Below are positions 1-8,157 of a stretch of DNA of 64,000 bases, piece after piece. This stretch comes from Pseudomonas monsensis (GTDB lineage Bacteria; Pseudomonadota; Gammaproteobacteria; Pseudomonadales; Pseudomonadaceae): positions 4,855,001-4,919,000 of the forward strand of contig NZ_CP077087.1 in NCBI RefSeq assembly GCF_014268495.2. Direction: 5' to 3'. Both the position numbers and the translations under genes were made by a program. A model generated the notes under the pieces. That model ran no database searches. It was not told the DNA's origin and saw only the letters and a program-made list of their open reading frames with translations. Numbering within the stretch: the first letter of the stretch is position 1; every line of letters starts with the position of its first letter.

Positions 1-857
1 TCGGCGTAGACATCGTCTTCGATCAAACGCACATCGTAGGTTTTGCTCAATTGCACAAGACGCTGGGCGATGGCCAGTGTCAGGCAACTGCCGGTGGGGT
101 TGTGGTGGTGGCTGTTGACGAACAAGGCGCGGGGCCGATACTGGCGCAGCAACGCCTCGAGCGCCTCGACATCCGGCCCGCTCGGCGTGCGACGCACTTC
201 GAGCATGCGCAGCCCATGCAAGCGCAGGAGGTCGAACAACCCTGGATAGCCGGGTGTCTCGACCACCACGCAGTCACCGGCCTTGAACAATGTGCGCACG
301 ATCAGATCCAGTGCATGACTGGCGCCGTTGGTGCTCATCAGCTGGGTGCTGCGCGCCTCGATATCGAACAGTTTGAGACGTCTGGCGATCTGCTCGCGCA
401 GCGCCGGAAGGCCCAGTGGCGAGCTGTAGTCGAACAGGCTGGCCATGTCGGTGCGCGCCACTTCACGCAGTGCGTAGCTGAGGTCGTCCGGCTCACGCCA
501 GCTTTGCGGCAAACCACCGCTTCCAAGCTTCAGGCCACGGGGGCCGCCACACACCGCACCACACCTGGCCTGCTGGCTCTCCAGCAAGCCAGATTCATCC
601 TCGACACTCAACAGCGATGGCGTTGCAGCGACGATAAACCCCGCGCCCTGACGCGCACTCAGAACCCCCTGCGAGACCAACCGCTCGCACGCCTCGACGA
701 CACACGACTGGCTCAACAGATTGTCGCGGGCGATTTGCCGCACGGAGGGAAGTCGGGTCGTCGGTGGTACGTCATTTTGCAGGATCCATCCCGTCAATCC
801 ATCCACAATCTGCTGCACCACCGGCACCATTGCCTGTCGGTCAATTCTCAATTCCAT
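1..857 (-). CDS. MocR/PdxR-type GntR regulator with aminotransferase-like domain (partial, 3' end outside window)
   Basis: Read on the minus strand from an ATG at 857; the frame stays open to the window edge, giving about 285 residues without the C-terminus. The N-terminal ~70 residues form a GntR winged helix (LPSVRQIARDNLLSQSCV, then RQGAGFIV). A fold-type-I aminotransferase domain follows, with the motifs STNGASHALDLIVRTL, ETPGYPGLFDLLR, NSHHHNPTGS and IEDDVYA. MocR proteins usually bind PLP or a PLP-amino acid adduct and control transport or metabolism genes; the PLP lysine would lie beyond the edge. No target can be assigned. It lies 3' of the SDR gene on the same strand, 190 bases away with a terminator between, so it is probably transcribed separately. 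Confidence 0.9.
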   Translation of the reverse strand, partial: MELRIDRQAMVPVVQQIVDGLTGWILQNDVPPTTRLPSVRQIARDNLLSQSCVVEACERLVSQGVLSARQGAGFIVAATPSLLSVEDESGLLESQQARCGAVCGGPRGLKLGSGGLPQSWREPDDLSYALREVARTDMASLFDYSSPLGLPALREQIARRLKLFDIEARSTQLMSTNGASHALDLIVRTLFKAGDCVVVETPGYPGLFDLLRLHGLRMLEVRRTPSGPDVEALEALLRQYRPRALFVNSHHHNPTGSCLTLAIAQRLVQLSKTYDVRLIEDDVYA

Positions 858-1002
858 GAGCAAGCAAACTCCTGTCCGTTTTGCTGCCCGCAGTAAATCA
901 CAGCCGCGGCGCACAGGCTGTGCGACAACGCCGCCAAAAGCCCCCGTTCTAACCCTTTGATACACATTGTTTAGCGGTTTAATGGAACCGATCCGCGCCC
1001 AT

Positions 1003-1030
1003 AAAAAAACCCGCACGCAGGCGGGTTGTT
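1003..1030 (-). terminator. Rho-independent terminator of the SDR gene
   Basis: On the minus strand a CCCGCCTGCGTGCGGG stem-loop is followed by seven T residues, 17 bases after the SDR stop. Confidence 0.85.
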
Positions 1031-1046
1031 TTCTGGCAGGACGGTT

Positions 1047-1808
1047 TCAGAACGCGGTCACGCCGCCGTCCACCGCCAGGGAATGCCCGGTGGTGAACGC
1101 CGCACCGTCGCTGCACAGATAAAGCACGGCACTGGCGATTTCTTCGACCTTGCCGATACGGCCGACCGGATGCATGGCGTTGGCGAATTCGCCTTTCTTC
1201 GGATCCGCCTCATAGGCGCGGCGGAACATGTCGGTGTCGATCACCGCCGGGCACACTGCGTTGACGCGGATTTTCTTTTTCGCGTATTCGATGGCCGCCG
1301 ACTTGGTCAGGCCGATCACCGCGTGTTTCGAGGCTGCGTAGATGCTCATTTTCGGCGCCGCACCGAGGCCGGCCACCGACGCCGTGTTGACGATCGCGCC
1401 GCCGCCCTGAGCCAGCAACAGCGGCAACTGATACTTCATGCACAACCAGACGCCTTTGACGTTGACGCCCATGATCGCGTCGAACTCGTCCATCGAGCCC
1501 TCGGCCAGCTTGCCCTTCTCGATTTCGATACCGGCATTGTTGAAGGCGTAGTCAAGACGACCGTAGGTATTGATCACCTCGTCCATCAGACTTTTCACTT
1601 CGCTTTCAACGGTTACGTTGCAACGTACGAAGGTCGCTTCGCCACCGGCTGTACGAATCAGCGCTACGGTGCCTTCGCCCCCCGCCGTGTCCAGATCGGC
1701 CACCACTACTTTCAGACCTTCGGCGGCGAACGCCTGGGCGGTCGCGCGGCCGATGCCGTTGGCAGCGCCAGTGACCACGGCAACCTGACCGGAAAACGTC
1801 ATGCTCAT
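1047..1808 (-). CDS. SDR family NAD(P)-dependent oxidoreductase
   Basis: A 253-residue classical short-chain dehydrogenase. It has the cofactor motif TGAANGIG near residue 15, the NNAG motif (FNNAGIEIEKG) near 90, a catalytic Ser in NTASVAGLG, the YAASKHAVIGL Tyr/Lys pair near 155, and VNAVCPAVIDTDM after it. The C-terminus GHSLAVDGGVTAF is typical. The start at 1808 is preferred over the longer frame (1865) because GAGGAC precedes it at good spacing and the SDR fold begins directly after MSMTFSGQ. The substrate is unknown. It is divergent from the MDR reductase gene, with 238 bases between the two starts. Confidence 0.92.
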   Translation of the reverse strand: MSMTFSGQVAVVTGAANGIGRATAQAFAAEGLKVVVADLDTAGGEGTVALIRTAGGEATFVRCNVTVESEVKSLMDEVINTYGRLDYAFNNAGIEIEKGKLAEGSMDEFDAIMGVNVKGVWLCMKYQLPLLLAQGGGAIVNTASVAGLGAAPKMSIYAASKHAVIGLTKSAAIEYAKKKIRVNAVCPAVIDTDMFRRAYEADPKKGEFANAMHPVGRIGKVEEIASAVLYLCSDGAAFTTGHSLAVDGGVTAF

Positions 1809-2046
1809 TGTTATGTCCTCGAAGGGATTGGATGCAGAGGGTGTGCAGACTTGCAGCATAGCCACCGGGGGCTGTCGGGCGTCAGCACTATCAAACGGCT
1901 GTTTAGGTGCCCATGCGTCACAGTGATAAACCTGTGCGGGTGACTATCACTGCACTGGATCGACCAGCATTCGCCCCGGCAGCCAACCTTGCGACATCGT
2001 CGATGAAGGTCTATCAACAAGGCTTCATTCCGTTTGAGTGCCTGCC

Positions 2047-3051
2047 ATGACTTCCCAGACCAATCGCCAGTTCCTGCTCGCCAAACGCCCGGTGGGTGCC
2101 GCAACCCGCGAGACTTTCACCTATCAGGAAGTGCCGGTCGGCGAACCGGCGCAAGGCCAGATTCTGGTCAAGAACCAATACCTGTCCCTCGACCCGGCCA
2201 TGCGCGGCTGGATGAACGAGGGCAAATCGTACATTCCACCGGTGGGCATCGGTGAAGTCATGCGTGCCTTGGGTGTCGGCCAGGTGATCGCCTCGAACAA
2301 TCCGGGTTTTGCGGTCGGGGACTACGTCAACGGTGCCATTGGTGTGCAGGATTATTTCCTTGGCGAGCCCAGAGGTTTCTATAAAGTCGATCCGAAACTG
2401 GCGCCGCTGCCGGTGTATCTGTCCGCGCTGGGCATGACCGGCATGACCGCCTACTTCGCCCTGCTCGACGTGGGCGCACCGAAGGCGGGCGACACCGTGG
2501 TTCTCTCGGGTGCTGCGGGTGCGGTGGGCAGCATTGCCGGACAAATTGCCAAGATCAAAGGCTGCCGCGTGGTCGGCATTGCCGGTGGCGCCGACAAGTG
2601 CAAATTCCTTGTCGATGAACTGGGCTTCGACGGCGCCATCGACTACAAGAACGAAGACGTGATCGCCGGGCTTAAACGCGAATGCCCGAAAGGCGTCGAC
2701 GTGTATTTCGATAACGTCGGCGGTGACATCCTCGACGCGGTGCTGAGCCGTTTGAACCTGAAGGCACGGGTGGTGATCTGTGGCGCCATCAGCCAGTACA
2801 ACAATAAAGAAGCGGTCAAGGGCCCGGCCAACTACCTGTCGCTGCTGGTCAACCGTGCGCGGATGGAAGGCTTTGTGGTGATGGACTACGCGGCGCAATA
2901 CGCCAGTGCTGCACAGGAAATGGCCGGCTGGATGGCCAAGGGGCAGCTCAAGAGCAAGGAAGACATCGTCGAAGGTCTGCAGACCTTTCCGGAAACGCTG
3001 ATGAAATTGTTCAGCGGGGAGAACTTCGGCAAGTTGGTGCTGAAAGTCTGA
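2047..3051 (+). CDS. MDR-family NADP-dependent oxidoreductase (leukotriene B4 dehydrogenase / CurA-like)
   Basis: A 334-residue zinc-free medium-chain reductase. It shows YLSLDPAMRGWMN near residue 45, the nucleotide-binding GAAGAVGSIAGQIAK near 155, and YFDNVGGDILDAVL near 225. This subfamily reduces the C=C bond of alpha,beta-unsaturated ketones and aldehydes with NADPH. The ATG at 2047 is preferred over an upstream GTG at 2038, because GAG lies about eight bases before it and the family begins close to this point. A divergent SDR gene lies upstream and a REP pair follows the stop. The physiological substrate is not evident. Confidence 0.92.
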   Translation: MTSQTNRQFLLAKRPVGAATRETFTYQEVPVGEPAQGQILVKNQYLSLDPAMRGWMNEGKSYIPPVGIGEVMRALGVGQVIASNNPGFAVGDYVNGAIGVQDYFLGEPRGFYKVDPKLAPLPVYLSALGMTGMTAYFALLDVGAPKAGDTVVLSGAAGAVGSIAGQIAKIKGCRVVGIAGGADKCKFLVDELGFDGAIDYKNEDVIAGLKRECPKGVDVYFDNVGGDILDAVLSRLNLKARVVICGAISQYNNKEAVKGPANYLSLLVNRARMEGFVVMDYAAQYASAAQEMAGWMAKGQLKSKEDIVEGLQTFPETLMKLFSGENFGKLVLKV

Positions 3052-3070
3052 GGCCACCACCCGACAATTG

Positions 3071-3157
3071 CGGGAGTGAGCCTGCTCGCGATCGCGGTGT
3101 ATCAAGCAATGGCAATGTTGACTGATACACCGTGATCGCGAGCAGGCTCACGCCTAC
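3071..3157. repeat. Inverted REP pair (BIME/REPIN-like)
   Basis: Two arms of 28 bases (3077-3104 and 3123-3150) are reverse complements except for one position; each carries the CCTGCTCGCGATC core. It lies between two convergent gene ends. Confidence 0.9.
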
Positions 3158-3176
3158 GGGGTTTTGCGGTGTTTGC

Positions 3177-3875
3177 TTAAGCGATTTCGGCCACGACCGA
3201 AGCCAGTGCCTTGGCCGGATCCGCCGCCTGGCTGATCGGACGGCCGATCACCAGATAATCGGAACCTGCATCCAGCGCCTGACGCGGGGTCAGAATGCGA
3301 CGCTGATCGTCCTGCGAACTGCCCGCCGGGCGAATCCCCGGGGTCACCAGTTGCAGCGACGGGTGCGCGGTTTTCAGTGCCGTGGCTTCCAGCGCCGAGC
3401 ACACCAGACCGTCCATTCCGGCCTTCTCGGCCAGCGCCGCCAGACGCAGCACCTGCTCCTGGGGCTCGATGTCCAGACCGATACCGGCCAGATCCTCGCG
3501 CTCCATGCTGGTCAACACGGTCACGCCAATCAGCAATGGCTGCGGGCCGCTGCGTTTGTCCAGCTCTTCACGGCAGGCCGCCATCATGCGCAGGCCACCG
3601 GAGCAATGCACGTTGACCATCCACACGCCCATCTCGGCAGCGGCTTTCACGGCCATTGCGGTGGTGTTGGGAATGTCGTGGAATTTCAGGTCGAGGAACA
3701 CCTCGAAGCCTTTGTCACGCAGGGTGCCGACAATTTCCGCGGCGCAACTGGTGAACAGTTCCTTGCCCACTTTGACCCGGCACAGTTTCGGGTCCAACTG
3801 GTCGGCCAGCTTCAGTGCGGCGTCACGGGTGGGGAAATCCAGGGCGACGATGATAGGAGTCTGGCAGGCGGACAT
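3177..3875 (-). CDS. pyrF: Orotidine 5'-phosphate decarboxylase
   Basis: A 232-residue protein, the usual length. It catalyses the last step of de novo UMP synthesis, OMP to UMP. The sequence shows IIVALDFP at the N-terminus, the catalytic D-K-xx-D segment FLDLKFHDIPNT near residue 60, and the phosphate-binding end VTPGIRPAG ... DYLVIGRPI. The ATG at 3875 starts directly before the barrel; the longer frame to 4064 would add an unlikely leader. It is divergent from the response regulator gene and convergent with the MDR gene. Confidence 0.97.
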   Translation of the reverse strand: MSACQTPIIVALDFPTRDAALKLADQLDPKLCRVKVGKELFTSCAAEIVGTLRDKGFEVFLDLKFHDIPNTTAMAVKAAAEMGVWMVNVHCSGGLRMMAACREELDKRSGPQPLLIGVTVLTSMEREDLAGIGLDIEPQEQVLRLAALAEKAGMDGLVCSALEATALKTAHPSLQLVTPGIRPAGSSQDDQRRILTPRQALDAGSDYLVIGRPISQAADPAKALASVVAEIA

Positions 3876-4191
3876 GGATGGGCTCTCAGGCAAGTCGAAA
3901 TCGGCGCGCATTGTAGCGGAACCGGCGGCGGCGCGGCACCCGATGATCGGTAAATCGTCGCGCCGGCCGTGATCAGCATAGCGCTCGCTGCTATTGTGTC
4001 GATCCCGATACACAACCGACACGCCGCCAACAAGCGCCCACGCTAGCCTCGCCAGCCGCAACACGTCCTTACATCAGCACTTCCCGCCTCACGGCAGGAC
4101 GCCTATGCTGAAACCACCACCTCGCAGCCCATCTTTGTGGTTGGCGGCCTACTGGCAGATGAACAGCCCCATGCACAACACCCAAAGCACC
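3876..4191. other. Divergent intergenic region between pyrF and the response regulator gene
   Basis: About 316 bases carrying both upstream regions. An in-frame ATG at 4105 with AGGA seven bases before it is a possible alternative start for the downstream regulator. I see no clear operator or REP element. Confidence 0.5.
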
Positions 4192-4920
4192 ATGACGGAT
4201 GAGCATAAAGACGACAAGCGCTGGAGCATCCGCGCCCTGATCGTCGACGACGACGTGCCGATCCGTGAGTTGATGATCGACTATCTGGCCCGTTTCAACA
4301 TTCACGCCAGCGGCGTCACCGACGGCGCAGCCATGCGTCAGGCGATGCTGGCCGAGCATTTCGACGTGGTGGTGCTCGATCTGATGCTGCCTGGCGAAGA
4401 CGGCTTGTCGCTATGCCGCTGGCTGCGCGCCGAATCGGACATCCCGATTCTGATGCTCACCGCCCGTTGCGAACCCACCGACCGCATCATCGGCCTGGAA
4501 CTGGGCGCCGACGACTACATGGCCAAACCGTTCGAACCACGGGAGCTGGTGGCACGGATCCAGACCATCCTGCGCCGGGTGCGCGACGACCGTACCGAGC
4601 AGCGAGCCAACATTCGCTTCGACAACTGGCGCCTGAACAGCGTCTTGCGCCAGTTGATCGCCGACGACGGCCTCGTGGTGCCACTGTCCAACGCCGAATT
4701 CCGTCTGCTCTGGGTGTTTATCGAACGCCCGCGCCGGGTACTGAGCCGCGAACAATTGCTCGATGCCGCCCGGGGTCGTTCGATCGAAGCGTTCGACCGC
4801 AGCATTGATCTGCTGGTGTCGCGCCTGCGGCAGAAACTCGGCGACGATCCCAAAGCACCGCAGTTGATCAAAACCGTGCGCGGTGAGGGTTACCTGTTCG
4901 ACGCCAGGGACATCGGCTGA
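4192..4920 (+). CDS. OmpR-family response regulator
   Basis: From ATG 4192 the protein is 242 residues, the normal OmpR-family length. The receiver has IVDDDVPIRELM with the acidic pair at 20-21, phospho-acceptor D63 in VVLDLMLPGEDG, and K in YMAKPFEPREL. The C-terminal winged helix has LSNAEFRLLWVF, SIDLLVSRLRQKLGDDP and IKTVRGEGYLF. In-frame ATGs at 4171, 4159 and 4105 are possible; the 4105 ATG has the best ribosome site but would add 29 residues before the fold. The stop overlaps the kinase start by one base, so the pair is co-translated. Its targets are unknown; the EF-hand gene downstream is a candidate by proximity only. Confidence 0.93.
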   Translation: MTDEHKDDKRWSIRALIVDDDVPIRELMIDYLARFNIHASGVTDGAAMRQAMLAEHFDVVVLDLMLPGEDGLSLCRWLRAESDIPILMLTARCEPTDRIIGLELGADDYMAKPFEPRELVARIQTILRRVRDDRTEQRANIRFDNWRLNSVLRQLIADDGLVVPLSNAEFRLLWVFIERPRRVLSREQLLDAARGRSIEAFDRSIDLLVSRLRQKLGDDPKAPQLIKTVRGEGYLFDARDIG

Positions 4921-5969
4921 TGCGAGCGCGCTTCGACACGTTGTTCGGCCGCCTGTTTGGCGTGCTGTTCGTGGCGATTGTCCTGGCGCACCTGCTGGCC
5001 TTTGCCTGGTTTCACCATTACGGTCCACCGCCCCCACCACCGCCCCCGGAGTTTGCGCAAAATGCCGAGGGGCAGCCGCTGCCACGGGACCTTCGTTACC
5101 CGCCACACCCACCGCGCCCATGGTTCGGCGGCCCGGTGGTGCCCCTGACGTTTCAGTTCATCACCCTGATGATTGCCGCGTGGTACGGCGCCAAGTTGCT
5201 CAGTCGACCGATCCAGCGCCTGAGCGACGCCGCCGAGCGCCTCAGCGAAGACCTCGACAGCCCGCCGCTGGACGAGTCCGGCCCACGGGAGGCGCGGCAA
5301 GCGGCACACACCTTCAACCTGATGCAGCAACGCATTCGCGAACAGGTCCAGCAACGCGCGCGGATGCTCGGCGCCGTCTCCCACGACCTGCGCACACCGC
5401 TGTCACGCCTGAAACTGCGCCTGGAAAACATCAGCGATGACAAGCTGCAAAGCCAGATGCGTCAGGATCTGAACGACATGATCGACATGCTCGACGCCAC
5501 CCTCACCTACCTGCACGAACAGCGCACCAGCGAGGCGCTGCAATTGATGGACGTGCAGGCCCTGGTCGAATCGCTCTGCGAAAACGCTCAGGACCAGGGC
5601 GCGGACGTGCAGGTCAGCGGCCACTGCGCACCGTTGCCCGTGCAGCCGATGGCCTTGCGTTCGTGCATCAACAACCTGATGGACAATGCCTTGCGCTATG
5701 CCGGACAGGCACGCATCGAATTGCAGGATCAGCGCGAGCAACTGCTGATTCGCGTGATCGACCACGGCCCGGGGATTGCCGAAGACAAACGTGAGGCGGT
5801 GTTCGAACCGTTTTATCGCCTGGAAGGCTCGCGCAACCGCAACTCCGGCGGTGTAGGTCTGGGCATGACCATCGCGCGCGAGGCGGCGCAGCGGCTGGGC
5901 GGGCAGCTGAATCTGGAAGAAACACCCGGCGGCGGCCTGACCGCCATCATCCGCCTGCCGCGCACCTGA
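4920..5969 (+). CDS. Sensor histidine kinase with polyproline periplasmic segment
   Basis: A 349-residue inner-membrane kinase: TM1 about 11-31, a short periplasmic segment about 32-71 with an eight-proline run and further PPHPPRPWFGG, TM2 about 72-92, HAMP, HisKA with H155 (AVSHDLRTPLSRL), and HATPase with NNLMDNALRY, DHGPGIAE and GGVGLGMTIAREA. The periplasmic part is too short for a folded ligand domain and also holds two His (FHH) near the membrane. The start codon overlaps the regulator stop by one base. It presumably phosphorylates the upstream regulator. The signal is unknown; a cation or envelope cue is a guess. Confidence 0.93.
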   Translation: MRARFDTLFGRLFGVLFVAIVLAHLLAFAWFHHYGPPPPPPPPEFAQNAEGQPLPRDLRYPPHPPRPWFGGPVVPLTFQFITLMIAAWYGAKLLSRPIQRLSDAAERLSEDLDSPPLDESGPREARQAAHTFNLMQQRIREQVQQRARMLGAVSHDLRTPLSRLKLRLENISDDKLQSQMRQDLNDMIDMLDATLTYLHEQRTSEALQLMDVQALVESLCENAQDQGADVQVSGHCAPLPVQPMALRSCINNLMDNALRYAGQARIELQDQREQLLIRVIDHGPGIAEDKREAVFEPFYRLEGSRNRNSGGVGLGMTIAREAAQRLGGQLNLEETPGGGLTAIIRLPRT

Positions 5970-6111
5970 GAACACCACCGACGTTGTAGGTTTGTGTGCG
6001 CTGCCAATCTGTGTAACCACCGGTACAAAGTCCAAACACCCAGGACACGTTGCCCCTTGAGTCTGCATAAGCCGGTACACCACCGGTTTTCCATCCCAGG
6101 GAGTGAGTCCG

Positions 6112-6960
6112 ATGATCGGTAGCGTCAGCAACTACACGAGCTATACCAGTACCAGCAGCACCTCCACGCACAACGCCCGCAGCCAGCAACTGCAAAAGCA
6201 ACTGTTCGCCAAACTCGACAGCAACGGCGACGGCGCGGTGAATCAGGACGAACTGAATAGCGCCCTGTCGGAGAAATCCGACGATGGCCTGCTGGTCAAC
6301 CTGAGCAAACAGTTCGGTGATCTGGACAGCGACGGCAGCGGCAGCCTCAGCGCCGAAGAAATGACCGCGATGACCCCGCCGCCACCGCCCCGCGACCAGG
6401 CCCCGAACACCGACCTGGCCGACGCCCTGATCAGCGCCCTCGACACCGACGGCGACGGCGCCATCAGCAGCGACGAACTGAGCAGCGGCCTGACCAGCGC
6501 CGGCAGCAGCGCCGACAGCAACCAGATCTTCTCGGCCCTGGACAAGAACAAGGACGGTACTGTCAGCCAGGACGAACTCACCGCCAGCCTGACCCCGCCG
6601 CCCCCACCGCCAGAAGCGAACAGTGACGAACTGTTCAGCCAGCTCGACACCGATGCCGACGGCAGCGTGACCGCTACCGAACTGAGCAGCGCGCTGCAGA
6701 CCCGCGACAGCACCTCGACCACCAGCACCGACAACACCGCCGCTCTGCTCAAGGTGCTGGATAGCGACAGCAGTGGCGGTGTCAGCAGTGATGAGCTGAA
6801 AGCCGCTTTACAGGCAGGTGGTGAACGGCCGGATGAAGAGCAGACGGCTTCTGCGCAGACGACTGCCGAAGCGCTGAACCGTATGATTGCCAACCTGAGC
6901 AAGCAGTATTCACTGACCAGTACGGCACCGGTGGGCAAATATCTCAACGTTGCCACGTAA
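6112..6960 (+). CDS. Six-EF-hand protein with polyproline linkers (XopAW-like calcium-binding family)
   Basis: A 282-residue protein without a signal peptide or membrane segment. It carries six canonical EF-hand loops: DSNGDGAVNQDE (36-47), DSDGSGSLSAEE, DTDGDGAISSDE, DKNKDGTVSQDE, DTDADGSVTATE and DSDSSGGVSSDE. Runs of 5-6 prolines follow loops 2 and 4, so the hands come as three pairs joined by polyproline linkers. The N-terminus is Ser/Thr/Tyr rich (SNYTSYTSTSSTST). The ATG at 6112 has AGGGAG eight bases upstream. Similar Pseudomonas proteins are often labelled XopAW-family type III calcium-binding effectors; that label is from memory, and no secretion gene lies nearby. It follows a two-component pair by 142 bases. 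Confidence 0.85.
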   Translation: MIGSVSNYTSYTSTSSTSTHNARSQQLQKQLFAKLDSNGDGAVNQDELNSALSEKSDDGLLVNLSKQFGDLDSDGSGSLSAEEMTAMTPPPPPRDQAPNTDLADALISALDTDGDGAISSDELSSGLTSAGSSADSNQIFSALDKNKDGTVSQDELTASLTPPPPPPEANSDELFSQLDTDADGSVTATELSSALQTRDSTSTTSTDNTAALLKVLDSDSSGGVSSDELKAALQAGGERPDEEQTASAQTTAEALNRMIANLSKQYSLTSTAPVGKYLNVAT

Positions 6961-7071
6961 TGGCTGTGTGAGCTGCCGAAGGCTGCGATCTTTTGGTTTT
7001 TTTGGGAGCTGGAGTGCGCAGTGTTCGGCAGTTATTGGGTTGGAATTCGGTTGGGGTTTGGGGGTTTTTGA

Positions 7072-7337
7072 GCATATCCGTTGCTGCGGGTGTTGCTGAT
7101 TACGGTTCCGCCCTTACGGCGGGTCACTTTTTCCAGACGCCGAAAAAGTAACCAAAAAGGCTTCTCCCTGACGTACGGCACTTCGCTGGGGCTCAGTGTT
7201 CCCTCGCTACGGTGTCCACCAGGGGGCATCGCCTCCGGTTTGCTTCGCTGCACCTCCTCTCGATGAATGCGGCTTCGCCGCACGGCGCTGCGCGCCTACC
7301 CCCCTGATGAACACCTCCGCTCGGCCTGCCGATGGGG
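7072..7337. repeat. Left arm of a long imperfect inverted repeat
   Basis: About 265 bases starting GCATATCCGTTGCTGCGG, including the segment around CTTACGGCGGGTCACTTTTT. It recurs in reverse complement at 7868-8132. Short frames through it are not believed to be genes. Confidence 0.85.
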
Positions 7338-7362
7338 TTGGAGATCTAAAGCCACATCAAAA

Positions 7363-7392
7363 GCCAGAGCCAGAGCCAGAGCCAGAGCCAAA
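7363..7392. repeat. Hexanucleotide microsatellite
   Basis: Five tandem copies of GCCAGA, the last with one substitution. Confidence 0.85.
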
Positions 7393-7440
7393 GCAAGATC
7401 AAAAGATTGCAGCTTTCGGGAGCTTGCATCGGATTGGGGG

Positions 7441-7790
7441 CATTCGGTTAGGGATTGGTCGGTTGTCAGGCCGCCATCGCTGGCAAGCCAGCTCCCACAG
7501 TGGGTTGGGGGCATTCAGTTAGGGATTGGTTGGTTGGCCGGCCGCCATCGCGAGCAGGCTCACTCCTACAGGTGGAGCGTGGGCAGTCTGCAAGAGGTTG
7601 GTTGGCTGGTAGGCCGCCATCGCTGGCAAGCCAGCTCCCACAGTGGGTTGGGGGCATTCAGTTAGGGATTGGTCGGTTGGCTGGCCGCCTTCGCGAGCAG
7701 GCTCACTCCTACAGGTGGATCGTGGGCAGCCTGCAAGAGCTTGGTCGGCTGTCAGGCCGCCGTCGCTGGTAAGCCAGCTCCCACAGAAAA
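7441..7790. repeat. Tandem REP cluster with 143 bp period
   Basis: Alternating REP forms (GCTGGCAAGCCAGCTCCCAC and GCGAGCAGGCTCACTCCTAC) are embedded in a longer unit. CATTC(A/G)GTTAGGGATTGG occurs at 7441, 7512 and 7655, and GGGCAGYCTGCAAGAG at 7581 and 7724. This gives two copies of a 143 bp unit plus a 71 bp partial one. Confidence 0.85.
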
Positions 7791-7867
7791 GCAAAGGCAG
7801 CACACAGCCCTTGCTTCTCACCACTCAACACGATGAGCGTTAGCTCGAGTACCGCTTTTGATCTCAG

Positions 7868-8132
7868 CGCCCGTCGGCAGGCTGAGTGGAGGGATTCATC
7901 CGGGGGTGGGAGCGTAGCGACCGTTTGGCGAAGCCAAACACATCGAGAGGAGGTGCAGCGAAGCAAACCGGAGGCGATGCCCCCGGATGGATCCCGGAGC
8001 GAAGGGACCCGAGCCTAGGCGAGGGCCGAACGTCAGGGTAAAGCCTTTTTGGTTACTTTTTCGGCGTCTGGAAAAAGTGACCCGCCGTAAGGGCGGAACC
8101 CTAAGCCGCCATTACCGCAGCAACGGATATGC
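7868..8132. repeat. Right arm of the long imperfect inverted repeat
   Basis: Reverse complement of 7072-7337, ending CCGCAGCAACGGATATGC. It stops about 25 bases from the 3' end of the permease gene. Confidence 0.85.
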
Positions 8133-8157
8133 CCCCCCCAAAAAAAGCCCAAAAAAA

